Of a DNA stretch of 62,780 bases, positions 1-15,700 are shown piece after piece (position 1 is the first letter of the stretch; each line of letters opens with the position of its first letter). The translations under genes and the position numbers were made by a program. The stretch lies in contig DASYUH010000085.1 in the NCBI GenBank assembly GCA_036001465.1, positions 1-62,780 on the forward strand, read 5' to 3'. Below the pieces are notes generated by a model. That model ran no database searches. It had not been told where the DNA came from and was given only the letters and a program-made list of their open reading frames with translations. The DNA comes from Candidatus Polarisedimenticolia bacterium (GTDB lineage: Bacteria; Acidobacteriota; Polarisedimenticolia; Gp22-AA2).

Positions 1-1746
1 GTGGCCTGCATCGCCGCGCTCGCGCTCGGCGCCGACGGCCGTGCGGACGCGCCGGACGACGACCCCTGGACGAACATGGAGGGATACATCGCCTCGCTCG
101 CCACGAGCGACTCCCGGACGAAACGGGATCTCGCCGAGTCGGCCCACTCGTACCTGAGGCCCTTGTTCGAGGCACACCCCGGTCGCGACGAGGAGGACGT
201 GACCCGGGTCGTCGATTCGCTGCGGCGGCTGCTCCGGACCGAGAAGGACGACTGGATCATGAAGGTCGTCCTGGACCAGCATGTCTTCAGCGACGGCGAC
301 GCGCTCCAGCCGCTGTTCCTAGACGCCCTGATGAGCCCTTCGCCCAACCTGTCCTGGTACGGCATCCAGCGGTTTTCCTATGTTGAATACGCCGAGGCGC
401 TTCCCGAGCTTCGGAAGGCCTGGCGGCGCGAGGAGCGGCCGTGGGTCAGGCTCGACTTGATCGATGCCCTGGCCAAGCAGGGCTCGAAGGAGGACCTGGA
501 CGATTTCATCGAGCTGGCCCGCGGCCCGGACCCCGACCTGTCGGTCGCGGCCATCGAGGCCCTGGCGACGCTCGAGGACAGGCGGGCGATCCCCGCCCTG
601 GCGAGGATAATCCGGCACGGCCCCGATGCCGCGCGCCTCGCGGCGCTCGAGGCGCTCGTGACCTGGCCGCTCGATCGCGAGGCGCGCGAGGCCGTTCTCC
701 TTGCCAGCCGCGCCGAAGGGGCGGGGGTCCGGAAGCGCGCCGTGCGCAGCCTCGCCTCCTTCTCCGGCCACGAAGCGGAGGGCCGGCTCGTCGAGCTGGC
801 CCTCGACCCCCATGGCGATGCCGACGTGCGAGCCGCAGCCATCGAGGGCATGAGCCAGATCGCCCCCTGGCGCGCCATCGACGTCCTGGTCGAAATCCTC
901 CGGAAGCCGGCGCCGGAATCGGATTCCCGGCTGCATCGCCGTGTCCTCTCGGAGCTGCGGGAAATCGACGATCCCTCCATCCTGGACGCTCTGCAGGGTT
1001 TCGTGCCGAGGGACGAGGAATTTCCTTCGGGCGATTTGTCCGATCTTCAGGCTTACCTGGCGCGCGATCGCGACAAGCAGGGAAAGGTCCTCGTGCACAG
1101 CCTTTCCTGCTCCCTGGGATTGCTCTCCACCGACCCGGACGATTCGAGCAGCCTCGTCGTCTCCCCTCTCCCCTGGCTTCATTCGATTCGCTGCTGGCGC
1201 TACCCGGGGGTCAACGGGGATCCCGAGGACTTCCCCCGATTGCCGGCCGGGATACCGGTCCGGATCGACGACCACTTCGAGCTGGGCGGAGAGTCCTGGG
1301 TCGGCGTGAGCGGCGTCGACACGGAGCACTGCTGGGTCCCGATGCGGTTCATCGAACACCCCCGCGCACTGCCGACGGGAGCCTCAGAGGAGGGCATCAT
1401 GCTGATCAGGCGCGAGTTCGACCTTCCCGCAAACGAGGCCGAGTCGGACCTCGCCCGCGGGCTGATGGACGCCGGGCTCCTCGAGGTCATCGATCCGGGG
1501 GACGAGGTCATCGGCGTGGCGATCACGGTGGACCCCGAGGACTTCGACATGGTCCTCCTCCTGGCGAAGAGCTGCGGTCTCGAGGAGACGCTGCTCGACG
1601 ACCAGATCGATGCCATCGTGGGGGACCTGGCCCTGCTATACCCGGAGCACCCGTCGCTCGACCGCTTCCGCCGCACGCCGGCCGAGGAGTCGCCCGAAAC
1701 GGACGCGGTGATCGGCCTGCGGATGAAGCAGGCTTCGGACCGGTAG
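1..1746 (+). CDS. HEAT-repeat protein, probably secreted, 5' end cut by window
   Basis: The reading frame is open from base 1 to a TAG at 1744-1746. The first residues (ACIAALALGADGRADA) look like the tail of a signal peptide, so the true start probably lies left of the window. Residues about 100-330 form tandem amphipathic helix pairs of HEAT/PBS-lyase type with recurring motifs such as AAIEALATLEDRRAIPAL and AAIEGMSQIAPWRAI. Around residues 415-450 is a short SH3-like stretch (IPVRIDDHFE..GESWVGVSG..CWVPMRFIEHP), followed by an acidic C-terminal domain that I do not recognise. HEAT repeats usually scaffold protein contacts; no catalytic motif is visible. The specific partner is unknown. The next gene has its own promoter and is probably a separate transcription unit. 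Confidence 0.75.
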   Translation: MACIAALALGADGRADAPDDDPWTNMEGYIASLATSDSRTKRDLAESAHSYLRPLFEAHPGRDEEDVTRVVDSLRRLLRTEKDDWIMKVVLDQHVFSDGDALQPLFLDALMSPSPNLSWYGIQRFSYVEYAEALPELRKAWRREERPWVRLDLIDALAKQGSKEDLDDFIELARGPDPDLSVAAIEALATLEDRRAIPALARIIRHGPDAARLAALEALVTWPLDREAREAVLLASRAEGAGVRKRAVRSLASFSGHEAEGRLVELALDPHGDADVRAAAIEGMSQIAPWRAIDVLVEILRKPAPESDSRLHRRVLSELREIDDPSILDALQGFVPRDEEFPSGDLSDLQAYLARDRDKQGKVLVHSLSCSLGLLSTDPDDSSSLVVSPLPWLHSIRCWRYPGVNGDPEDFPRLPAGIPVRIDDHFELGGESWVGVSGVDTEHCWVPMRFIEHPRALPTGASEEGIMLIRREFDLPANEAESDLARGLMDAGLLEVIDPGDEVIGVAITVDPEDFDMVLLLAKSCGLEETLLDDQIDAIVGDLALLYPEHPSLDRFRRTPAEESPETDAVIGLRMKQASDR

Positions 1747-1782
1747 GCCCCCGGGAAACCCGGTCCGGCGGCGCTTTTCCGG

Positions 1783-1812
1783 TTGACAGACCCCCCCGAC
1801 ACGGCGTATCTG
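1783..1812 (+). promoter_or_regulatory. Sigma-70-type promoter for the secreted protease gene
   Basis: A perfect -35 box TTGACA lies at 1783-1788. The -10 is TATCTG at 1807-1812 (18-base spacer) or GTATCT one base earlier (17-base spacer). It sits between the stop of the HEAT gene and the protease start, leaving a leader of about 20-30 bases. Confidence 0.6.
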
Positions 1813-1839
1813 TCTGTAATACCGAATCTTGGGAGGAAC

Positions 1840-3039
1840 ATGATGCCCCGCTTTGCCCGCTTGCTGTTCGTGATCGCCCTCGTTGCATTCCTGGCCGGAA
1901 CGGCCGCCTGGGCCCAGGCGCCGCTCAGGGTCGGGTCCATCAGGCCCTACCTGGCGGAGACGCCACACCCCTACCCGATGGGAACCAGGCAGCGCCCGGT
2001 GGTCTGGACCGACAGGGTCGTCTCGCCGGGGGCCGAATTCGTCCGCGTCCATTTCAGCGGGCTGAACTTGGCGCCGGGGGACTATGTGTCGGTGTCGAGC
2101 CCGGACGGCCTCCAGGCCTGGACGTACACCGATGCGGGGCCGCGCGGGGACGGAGATGTCTGGGCGTTCGCCATCAATGGGGACACGGCCATCGTCAGGA
2201 TCCATGCGGGGCGGGGGCAGGGGCACGGCTACCGGATCGATGCCGTGGGACACGGAGAGGTCCGTCTGGACGCGAGCAGCCCTGGCCCGGTTCCCGAGGT
2301 CCTGTGCGGCACCGATGGCCGCGAGGACGTCGCCTGTCACATGTCCGATGCGGGATTCGCGGCGGCCCAGGCCCCGGTGGCGCGGCTGCTGTTTGCCAGC
2401 GGGGGGTTTCTCTATGTCTGCACCGGCTGGCTCGCCCGGGGCAGCAACGAGAGCACTCTGGTCACCAACAATCACTGCATCAGCCGACAGCGCGAGGCCG
2501 ACACCCTGCAGACGACGTTCAACTTCCAGGCCACCGAATGCGGCGGCAGCTTCGACGCCCCCATCACGTCCTACGACGGCGGGCTCCTGCTGAAGACCAA
2601 CAATATCCGGAAGCATGGTCGCAGGGACGGCCTCGACTACACCCTCCTGGCCATACCTGGAAATCCCGAGGCGACCTGGGGGGAGCTGATCCCGACGACC
2701 AAGCCGACGGCGGTCGGGGATCCCATCTGGTTCATCCAGCACGGTGGGGGCGGCCGGAAGACGGTCGGATTCTTCGAGGACGACGACAAGGCGGTCCTCT
2801 GCAAGCTGGACGCGGTCGATGAGAACGTCAAGGGGGTTGCCCCGTCCAGCCAGAACTTCTACGCCTGCGACAGCGAGGGGGGATCGTCCGGCTCCCCCAT
2901 CATCGATCCGGCCACGGGACATGTCATCGCGCTGCACCACTTCGGCGGCATCGGTGGCGACACCTGCCTGAACGGTGGGACCGAGATGCCCGAGATCTGC
3001 GCGGACGCCGCGGACCTGCTGTTCTGCGCCGCGGACTGA
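1840..3039 (+). CDS. Secreted trypsin-fold serine endopeptidase
   Basis: This 399-residue protein starts with a signal peptide (MMPRFARLLFVIALVAFLAGTAAWA) and ends in a chymotrypsin-fold domain. The visible triad is His212 in TNNHC, Asp266 in GLDYTLL and Ser350 in GGSSGSP, the arrangement of lysyl-endopeptidase-like and S1-type bacterial proteases. Residues about 25-170 form a beta-rich prodomain. Several cysteines (CGT, ACHM, VCTG, HCIS, TECGG, YACDS, DTCLN) suggest disulphides and an extracellular location. GGAGG at 1832-1836 lies three bases before the ATG at 1840 and six before the adjacent ATG at 1843, so either could be used. Cleavage specificity cannot be read reliably. A bidirectional-looking terminator follows. 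Confidence 0.88.
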   Translation: MMPRFARLLFVIALVAFLAGTAAWAQAPLRVGSIRPYLAETPHPYPMGTRQRPVVWTDRVVSPGAEFVRVHFSGLNLAPGDYVSVSSPDGLQAWTYTDAGPRGDGDVWAFAINGDTAIVRIHAGRGQGHGYRIDAVGHGEVRLDASSPGPVPEVLCGTDGREDVACHMSDAGFAAAQAPVARLLFASGGFLYVCTGWLARGSNESTLVTNNHCISRQREADTLQTTFNFQATECGGSFDAPITSYDGGLLLKTNNIRKHGRRDGLDYTLLAIPGNPEATWGELIPTTKPTAVGDPIWFIQHGGGGRKTVGFFEDDDKAVLCKLDAVDENVKGVAPSSQNFYACDSEGGSSGSPIIDPATGHVIALHHFGGIGGDTCLNGGTEMPEICADAADLLFCAAD

Positions 3040-3063
3040 ATCGCGCCCTGCCGTTTGCGAGCG

Positions 3064-3093
3064 AGCCGCCGGGGACCTCCCCGGCGGCTTTTT
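3064..3093 (+). terminator. Intrinsic terminator between convergent genes
   Basis: AGCCGCCGGGG (from 3064) pairs with CCCCGGCGGCT (to 3089) around a four-base loop, followed by five Ts (3089-3093). It stands 25 bases after the protease stop and 5 bases before the stop of the convergent minus-strand gene, so it ends the plus-strand transcript. It may also impede the opposing one. Confidence 0.85.
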
Positions 3094-3097
3094 CGTT

Positions 3098-3751
3098 TCA
3101 GTGGCGGTGCGAGCCGCGGGGAGAGGGTCTCGGGCTGCCCCCGCCGCGTGGCGCGGATCTGAGGCTGCCGCCGCGCGGCGCGCCCCGGAATGACCCGCTC
3201 ACCCGGGGCGCATTCCGGTAGGAATACCTCGGGTAGTAGCAATAGGGGGCCGAGAAGCGCGTGTGGAACCTGTACGGGGTGTAGTAGTAGGAATACGCGT
3301 AGTACGGGGCGTAGTAATAAGGATAGCCGTAGTAATAAGGGTACCCGTAGGAGAACATGAAGCTGGAGTACCCCGGCACGTAGCTGCCGTCGGAGGGGGC
3401 TGCGTAGTCCCCTTCCCCCGTGCCGAGCCGGTTCGGGTGCTCCCACTGGCTCGTGTCCTGTTCGCCGGTCACGACTTCAACGAGCTCTTTTTCACAACCC
3501 GCCTCGCGCAGCCGGTCCAGGTCGCCGGGGGCCAGGCGGAAAGTCAGGTTCTTCTCGACGATTCGCTGGATGATCTCCCTCTGCTCGATCCCCGCGTCCA
3601 GCAGGGCGAGGACGTAATCGACGCTCACGATCCGCGCCGGGGTCTCGGGGGCCGCCGAGGCGCGGCTGGACAGGAGGGCGAGCGCGACGACGAGCACGAC
3701 AGCGACGGGAGGAAGGATCGAGAAGACGGTGAGGGGCAGGATTCGCTTCAT
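3098..3751 (-). CDS. Exported tyrosine-rich low-complexity protein
   Basis: A 217-residue protein of unknown function. It begins with a signal anchor or signal peptide (KRILPLTVFSILPPVAVVLV, residues 2-21, then an Ala/Ser cleavage-like stretch). Residues about 35-80 form a helical domain with SVDYVLALLDAGIEQREIIQ and an ExxCEKELVEVV stretch, resembling small helical modules seen in exported proteins. Residues about 115-150 are dominated by Tyr, Pro and Gly (YGYPYYYGYPYYY), and the tail from about 165 is Arg/Gly/Ser-rich. ATG 3751 is preceded by GGAGA; the longer open frame upstream lacks a ribosome site. The base composition dips where the Tyr codons cluster. It could be an envelope or matrix protein. 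Confidence 0.7.
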   Translation of the reverse strand: MKRILPLTVFSILPPVAVVLVVALALLSSRASAAPETPARIVSVDYVLALLDAGIEQREIIQRIVEKNLTFRLAPGDLDRLREAGCEKELVEVVTGEQDTSQWEHPNRLGTGEGDYAAPSDGSYVPGYSSFMFSYGYPYYYGYPYYYAPYYAYSYYYTPYRFHTRFSAPYCYYPRYSYRNAPRVSGSFRGAPRGGSLRSAPRGGGSPRPSPRGSHRH

Positions 3752-3859
3752 GGCATTCTCTCCAAAGCCGCACCGGCTGGGTGCTTTCAGCATACACCCG
3801 TCCGGGGTTCTCCGCCAGCGCGGCGCGGCGGCGCTCCATAGCATGGATCGAGGGGACCT

Positions 3860-10087
<6,228 letters not shown>

Positions 10088-10128
10088 GCGCACCTCTTCA
10101 CTGAGTCCCAAGTGGGGAAATTCATTGG

Positions 10129-10157
10129 GATATACGAGCAAAACTACGCTGATGCAA
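10129..10157 (-). promoter_or_regulatory. Sigma-70-type promoter for the giant surface protein
   Basis: Read on the minus strand, TTGCAT (10157-10152) and TATATC (10134-10129) are separated by exactly 17 bases. The interval is visibly AT-richer than its surroundings. This would start transcription near 10122, about 35 bases before the ATG at 10087. Confidence 0.55.
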
Positions 10158-10187
10158 CCGGAGAACTGGAATTGTTTGGGAGGCTCT

Positions 10188-12470
10188 TCAGGGACAGAGG
10201 GTCAGGCCGAAGTACTCGACCAGGATCACCAAGTCGAGCGGCCCGACGAAGCCGTCTCCGTCGAGGTCCGCCCCGGAGCTGTACGCGGGCTCGGACGCGG
10301 CGGCTCCCCAGGCGCGCGCCAGGATGTTGAGGTCCGCGCCATCGACCCGGCAGTCGCGGTTGATGTCGGGCGTCTTGACCACCCTGATCGCGGCCGGCCG
10401 GCCCCCGGTCAGGCCGTCCGGATTGGTCACCGCGACGGACCTGGGGCCGAGGGCGGCCGCGCCGTCGACTGAGACGGGGGCCGTCAGGCGGCCGGACGAC
10501 ACGAAGGTCGCGGCCCCCGCGGCGATCCCGTCACCGGCATCCACCCGGGCGGCGGGCAGGAAGTCGGCTCCGTCGACGCGGATCTCGAAGAGCCCTCCCT
10601 GCGGCAGGTAGATTGACCCCGTGCGCGTCTCGACGACCGAGACGACGGTCGGCGCCGTGGCGGCGATCACGGCGGTCACGGCCTGGGATCCGCCGGCCGT
10701 CGGCGCTTCGTGGCTGGCGATGTCGCTGATCCCGTTGACGATCATCCCGGTGTCGGGGGGCGGCGACGGCGCGCGCACCGACATCCCCACCGAGCCGGCC
10801 GATCCGGCTGGCAGCGTCCCGATCTCCCAGATGACGACTCCGCTGGAATGGACTCCTCCCGCCGTCGCCGACACGAAGACCGTGTCGCGGGGCACCGTGT
10901 CACGGATCACGACCCCTGTCAGGTCGGTCGCACCCGGGTTGGAGTACCTCAGCGTATAGGTGACCACGCCCCCCGCACCGACAGGATCGGGAGCGCCGTT
11001 GACGACGAGCGTCGGTGGGGTCGCCCGGGCCGGTTTCTCGAGCAGGAGGTGCGAGGGGACCTTGACGAGGAACGCGTCCAGCCTATCGCCGCCGGCATTG
11101 CTCGTCCAGATGAAGTACTCCCCGGTGACGTCCAGGTTCCCCTTCGGCGCCTTGCCGTAGTCGTTCCCCCCGCCCGCGGCGTCGAGATCGGTCAGCACGG
11201 GGGCGACGACCAGCACGTCGAGCGTGCCGTCCAGGCGGAAGCAGATGATCTCGTTCGCCCAGACGGCGTCGGCGAGGGACGCACTGCTGCCGCACGCGAA
11301 CTGCCGTTCGAGCGGCAGATCCGGGCGCGCGTTGCCATGGGCGATGTGGTTGGGCGCCGGCGCCGACCAGTCCGTGCTGTGCGACACGAGGACGCCCGAG
11401 AGGGGATCCTTGGAGAAGTCCCAGAGGAGAACGGCGTTCGGAGCGAGGTTCCAGTCGTCCGAGCCCACCACGTAGCCGTGCCCCATGTCGGCGTGACCGA
11501 CCGCCCCGGCCTGGTCCCAGACCAGCCTCTCGTTCCCGGTCGCGAGATCGAAGACCCGCATCTCCAGGTCGTGCCTCTGATCCACATCCTCCAGGCTCAG
11601 GAGCCAGCGGCCGCTTTTGTCGACGTGGCACTCGTTGAACACTCCGATCTTCGGGAACATCTGGAACTGCTGCGTGTCTTCGTGGTAGACGACGCAGCCC
11701 AGCGGCCCGAAGCCCGGCAGCGCCTCGAGGGTCGCGGAGTGGACCCGGTCGTCGTCGCTCGAATGCGCCTGCCGGATGACCCGGTCGGGGCCGAAGCGGG
11801 ACGTGACGTCGAAGACGGTCTGGAACTGAGTCGTCGCGACGTCATAGCGCAGCAGCTGCGGGCCGTTGTCGAGGTAGAGCGTGTCCGGTTGGGTGGCGCT
11901 CCAGTACCAGCCCTCCGCGCTGCGCCAGCTGAGCGGGGAGGCCGGCTCGAACAGGGGCCCTCGATTGGAGACCTGATCGGTCGTCTTGTCGTACGCGAAG
12001 AGCGACGGGCCCGGCCCGCCGCGCGCCCGGTCGAGCCCGAGCAGGATCCACATCTCGTTCCTGCCGGCGTGATTGTTGATGTTGCGCCAGTAGGAGTAGC
12101 CGACGTAGTCCACGCAATCCCCGCCGCCACAGTCGCCGGCGTTCGTCAGACGCACGCCCGCGGTTCCATAGGGCGGGGGGAACAGGAACGCCCCGCGGGC
12201 CGGCAAGAACGACAGGATTTGCTGGAGTGTCGGGCGGGGCCTCACCAGCCCGGTGCCGGCCGTTTCCAGGAACCCGCCGACGAAGGGCAGAAGCTCCGCG
12301 GCAGGTCCCTGCCGGCCCCACCCCGGAGCCGGCGGGAACGCGAGGCCCGCTCCGAGGATGACGGCGGTGGCGGCGCACAGGCGGGCACGGATGCGCAGTC
12401 CCCTGCCCCGGAGCACATCGTGAAGCCCATGCTCCTGGACACATCCCGTCCGCCGTTCAAGCGTTCCCAT
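10188..12470 (-). CDS. Exported beta-propeller protein with DUF11-like and dockerin-like tail
   Basis: A 760-residue protein beginning at ATG 12470, seven bases after GGGAGGG. An atypically long N-region precedes the hydrophobic export segment (CAATAVILGAGLAFP). Residues about 110-500 resemble a TolB/oligogalacturonate-lyase-type propeller (SLFAYDKTTDQVSNRGPLF, GRWLLSLEDVDQ, NHIAHGNARPDLP). Then come a DUF11-type beta domain (DPVGAGGVVTYTLRYSNPGATDL), an IPT/TIG-like domain and two dockerin type I-like calcium loops (DINRDCRVDGADLNILARAW and ADLDGDGFVGPLDLVIL) at the C-terminus. Its N-terminal motif (ELLPFVGGFLETAGTGLVRP) recurs in the truncated gene at 62541, so the two are paralogues. No enzymatic role can be assigned with confidence. 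Confidence 0.82.
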   Translation of the reverse strand: MGTLERRTGCVQEHGLHDVLRGRGLRIRARLCAATAVILGAGLAFPPAPGWGRQGPAAELLPFVGGFLETAGTGLVRPRPTLQQILSFLPARGAFLFPPPYGTAGVRLTNAGDCGGGDCVDYVGYSYWRNINNHAGRNEMWILLGLDRARGGPGPSLFAYDKTTDQVSNRGPLFEPASPLSWRSAEGWYWSATQPDTLYLDNGPQLLRYDVATTQFQTVFDVTSRFGPDRVIRQAHSSDDDRVHSATLEALPGFGPLGCVVYHEDTQQFQMFPKIGVFNECHVDKSGRWLLSLEDVDQRHDLEMRVFDLATGNERLVWDQAGAVGHADMGHGYVVGSDDWNLAPNAVLLWDFSKDPLSGVLVSHSTDWSAPAPNHIAHGNARPDLPLERQFACGSSASLADAVWANEIICFRLDGTLDVLVVAPVLTDLDAAGGGNDYGKAPKGNLDVTGEYFIWTSNAGGDRLDAFLVKVPSHLLLEKPARATPPTLVVNGAPDPVGAGGVVTYTLRYSNPGATDLTGVVIRDTVPRDTVFVSATAGGVHSSGVVIWEIGTLPAGSAGSVGMSVRAPSPPPDTGMIVNGISDIASHEAPTAGGSQAVTAVIAATAPTVVSVVETRTGSIYLPQGGLFEIRVDGADFLPAARVDAGDGIAAGAATFVSSGRLTAPVSVDGAAALGPRSVAVTNPDGLTGGRPAAIRVVKTPDINRDCRVDGADLNILARAWGAAASEPAYSSGADLDGDGFVGPLDLVILVEYFGLTLCP

Positions 12471-12748
12471 GGTCCCTCCCGCGTCGACCGGGCAATCAGG
12501 TCGTGTGCGAAAGACCAAGACTATGTGCAGCGGCGCGGGCACACTATCCGGGGGAACCCCGAACCCGGGACGGGAAGAGCCTCGATGGGGACTCCGTCGT
12601 ATTCCTGAAGCGACTCACCAACCGATCCGTTCCGGATCCCTGACGACCCGTACCGCATTTTCTTCTTTCTCCTTGCGGTTTTCACCCGATTGTTGGGGTC
12701 TTCGAATGGGCCCATGCTCGGGCCGGACGAAACAATCAGGAGGTGCAG

Positions 12749-15700
12749 ATGACGGCGAGAGTGCGGGCGACGCGGATTCCTTCCACCGTTCTGATGGCGA
12801 TCATCGGCTCGCTGTCGCTGTCACCGCACCGGACCGAGGCGCAGATCCTGCCGGGCGACCTGGTCGTCACCATCACGTCTCCAAGTCAGGGAGCGACTGT
12901 CTCGGGCACGATCACGGTCAGCGCGAGCGTGAGCCCCGTGGGTGCCCTTGTCGGAGGCGTTCAATTCAAGGTGGACGGCGCGAACCTCGGCGCGGAAGAC
13001 ACGACGGCCCCGTACTCGATCCCCTGGGATACCACCGGCAAGAGCAATGGGTCGCACACCCTCACGGCCGTCGCGCGGGACGCGCTCGGACTTCTGTTCC
13101 AGTCCAGCCCTGTGACCGTCACCGTCTCCAACGCGCCGCCGCCCGACACCACTCCTCCGACGGTCAGCATCACCTCCCCCGCTTCCGGGGCGACCGTCTC
13201 GGGGACGACTACGGTCAGCGCTTCCGCCTCCGACAACCTCGGCGTCGCCGGTGTGCAGTTCTTCGTGGACGGTTCCGCGCTCGGTGCCGAGGACACGAGC
13301 TCTCCCTACTCGGCCTCCTGGAACACGACGACCGTCGCCAATGGCTCGCACTCGCTCACCGCGAGAGCCCGTGACGGCGCCGGCAATACCAGTATGTCCG
13401 CCGCGGTCACCGTCACCGTGTCGAACGCTCCGCCGCCCGACACGACGCCTCCGTCGGTCAGCATCACCTCGCCCGCTTCCGGCGCGACCGTCTCCGGGAC
13501 GACAACCGTCAGCGCCTCCGCCTCCGACAACGTCGGGGTAGCCGGCGTCCAGTTCTTCGTGGACGGCTCCGCGATCGGCGCCGAGGACACCTCTTCCCCG
13601 TACTCGGTCTCGTGGAACACCACCACCGTCGCCAACGGCTCTCACTCCCTCACAGCCAGGGCGCGTGACGCCGCCGGCAACAGAACCACCTCGGCGGCGG
13701 TCACGGTGACCGTGTCGAACGCCGACACGACCGCTCCAACGGTCAGCATCACCTCCCCATCGTCCGGGGCGACCGTCTCCGGGACGACAACCGTCAGCGC
13801 CTCCGCCTCCGACAACGTCGGGGTAGCCGGCGTCCAGTTCTTCGTCGACGGGTCGGCCCTCGGCGCCGAGGACACGTCGTCGCCTTACTCGGTCTCCTGG
13901 AACACCACGACCGTGGCCAACGGCTCTCACTCGCTGACCGCCAGGGCGCGGGACGCCGCGGGCAACACGACCACCTCGACCGCTGTGACGGTGACCGTGT
14001 CGAACGCCGACACGACCCCTCCGACCGTCAGCATCACCTCCCCATCGTCCGGGGCGACCGTCTCCGGGACGACAACCGTCAGCGCCTCCGCCTCCGACAA
14101 CGTCGGGGTAGCTGGCGTCCAGTTTTTCGTCGACGGGTCGGCCCTCGGCGCCGAGGACACGTCGTCGCCTTACTCGGTCTCCTGGAACACCATGACCGTC
14201 GCCAACGGCTCTCACTCCCTCACCGCCAGGGCGCGGGACGCCGCCGGCAACACGACCACCTCGACCGCTGTGACGGTGACCGTATCGAACGCCGACACGA
14301 CCCCTCCGACCGTCAGCATCACCTCTCCATCGTCCGGGGCGACCGTCTCGGGGACGACAACCGTCAGCGCCTCCGCCTCCGACAACGTCGGGGTAGCTGG
14401 CGTCCAGTTCTTCGTCGAGGGCACGGCACTCGGCGCCGAAGACACAACCTCGCCGTACTCGACCTCGTGGAACACCACGACAGCCACCAACGGTTCGCAC
14501 TCCCTCACCGCGAGGGCACGCGACGCCGCGGGCAACTCAACGACCTCCGCCGCGGTCACCGTCACCGTGTCGAACGCTCCGCCTCCCGACACCACCCCTC
14601 CGACGGTCAGCATCACCTCCCCCGCTTCCGGGGCGACCGTCTCGGGGACGACCACGGTCAGCGCCTCCGCTTCCGACAACGTCGGCGTCGCCGGCGTGCA
14701 GTTCTTCGTCGACGGCTCAGCGCTCGGCGCCGAAGACACAACCTCGCCGTACTCGACCTCGTGGAACACCACCACCGTCGCCAACGGCTCGCACTCCCTC
14801 ACCGCCAGGGCACGCGACGCCGCGGGCAACTCAACGACCTCCGCCGCGGTCACCGTCACCGTGTCGAATGCTCCGCCTCCCGACACGACCCCTCCGACGG
14901 TCAGCATCACCTCCCCCGCTTCCGGGGCGACCGTCTCGGGGACGACCACGGTCAGCGCCTCCGCTTCCGACAACGTCGGCGTCGCGGGCGTGCAGTTCTT
15001 CCTCGACGGCACGGCGCTCGGCGCCGAAGACACAACCTCGCCGTATTCGGCCTCGTGGAACACCACGACAGCCACCAACGGCTCGCACTCCCTCACCGCG
15101 AGGGCACGCGACGCCGCGGGCAACTCAACGACCTCCGCCGCGGTCACCGTCACCGTGTCGAACGCTCCGCCTCCCGACACGACCCCTCCGACGGTCAGCA
15201 TCACCTCCCCCGCTTCCGGGGCGACCGTCTCGGGGACGACCACGGTCAGCGCCTCCGCTTCCGACAACGTCGGCGTCGCCGGCGTCCAGTTCTTCGTCGA
15301 CGGCTCAGCGCTCGGCGCCGAAGACACAACCTCGCCGTACTCGACCTCGTGGAACACCACCACCGTCGCCAACGGCTCGCACTCCCTCACCGCCAGGGCG
15401 CGTGACGCCGCCGGGAACACGACCACCTCGACCGCTGTGACGGTGACCGTGTCGAACAGTTCGCCCCCCACCACGACCCGGTTCGAGGAAAGCTCCACGA
15501 CCCTGACGCCAAGCGGAGCCTGGTCGGAGACCACCAGCGCCGGCGTGGGGGCGACCCTGAGCGGCGACCGGGCCGTGTTCTCCGCGACGTCGGGGGCCAG
15601 GGCGACCTTCACGTTCAACGGCACGGGGGTGAGCTGGATCGGCCTGCCGTGCGAGATCTGCGGTTTCTCGAACGTCTTCCTGGACGGGGCGCTGGTCGGC

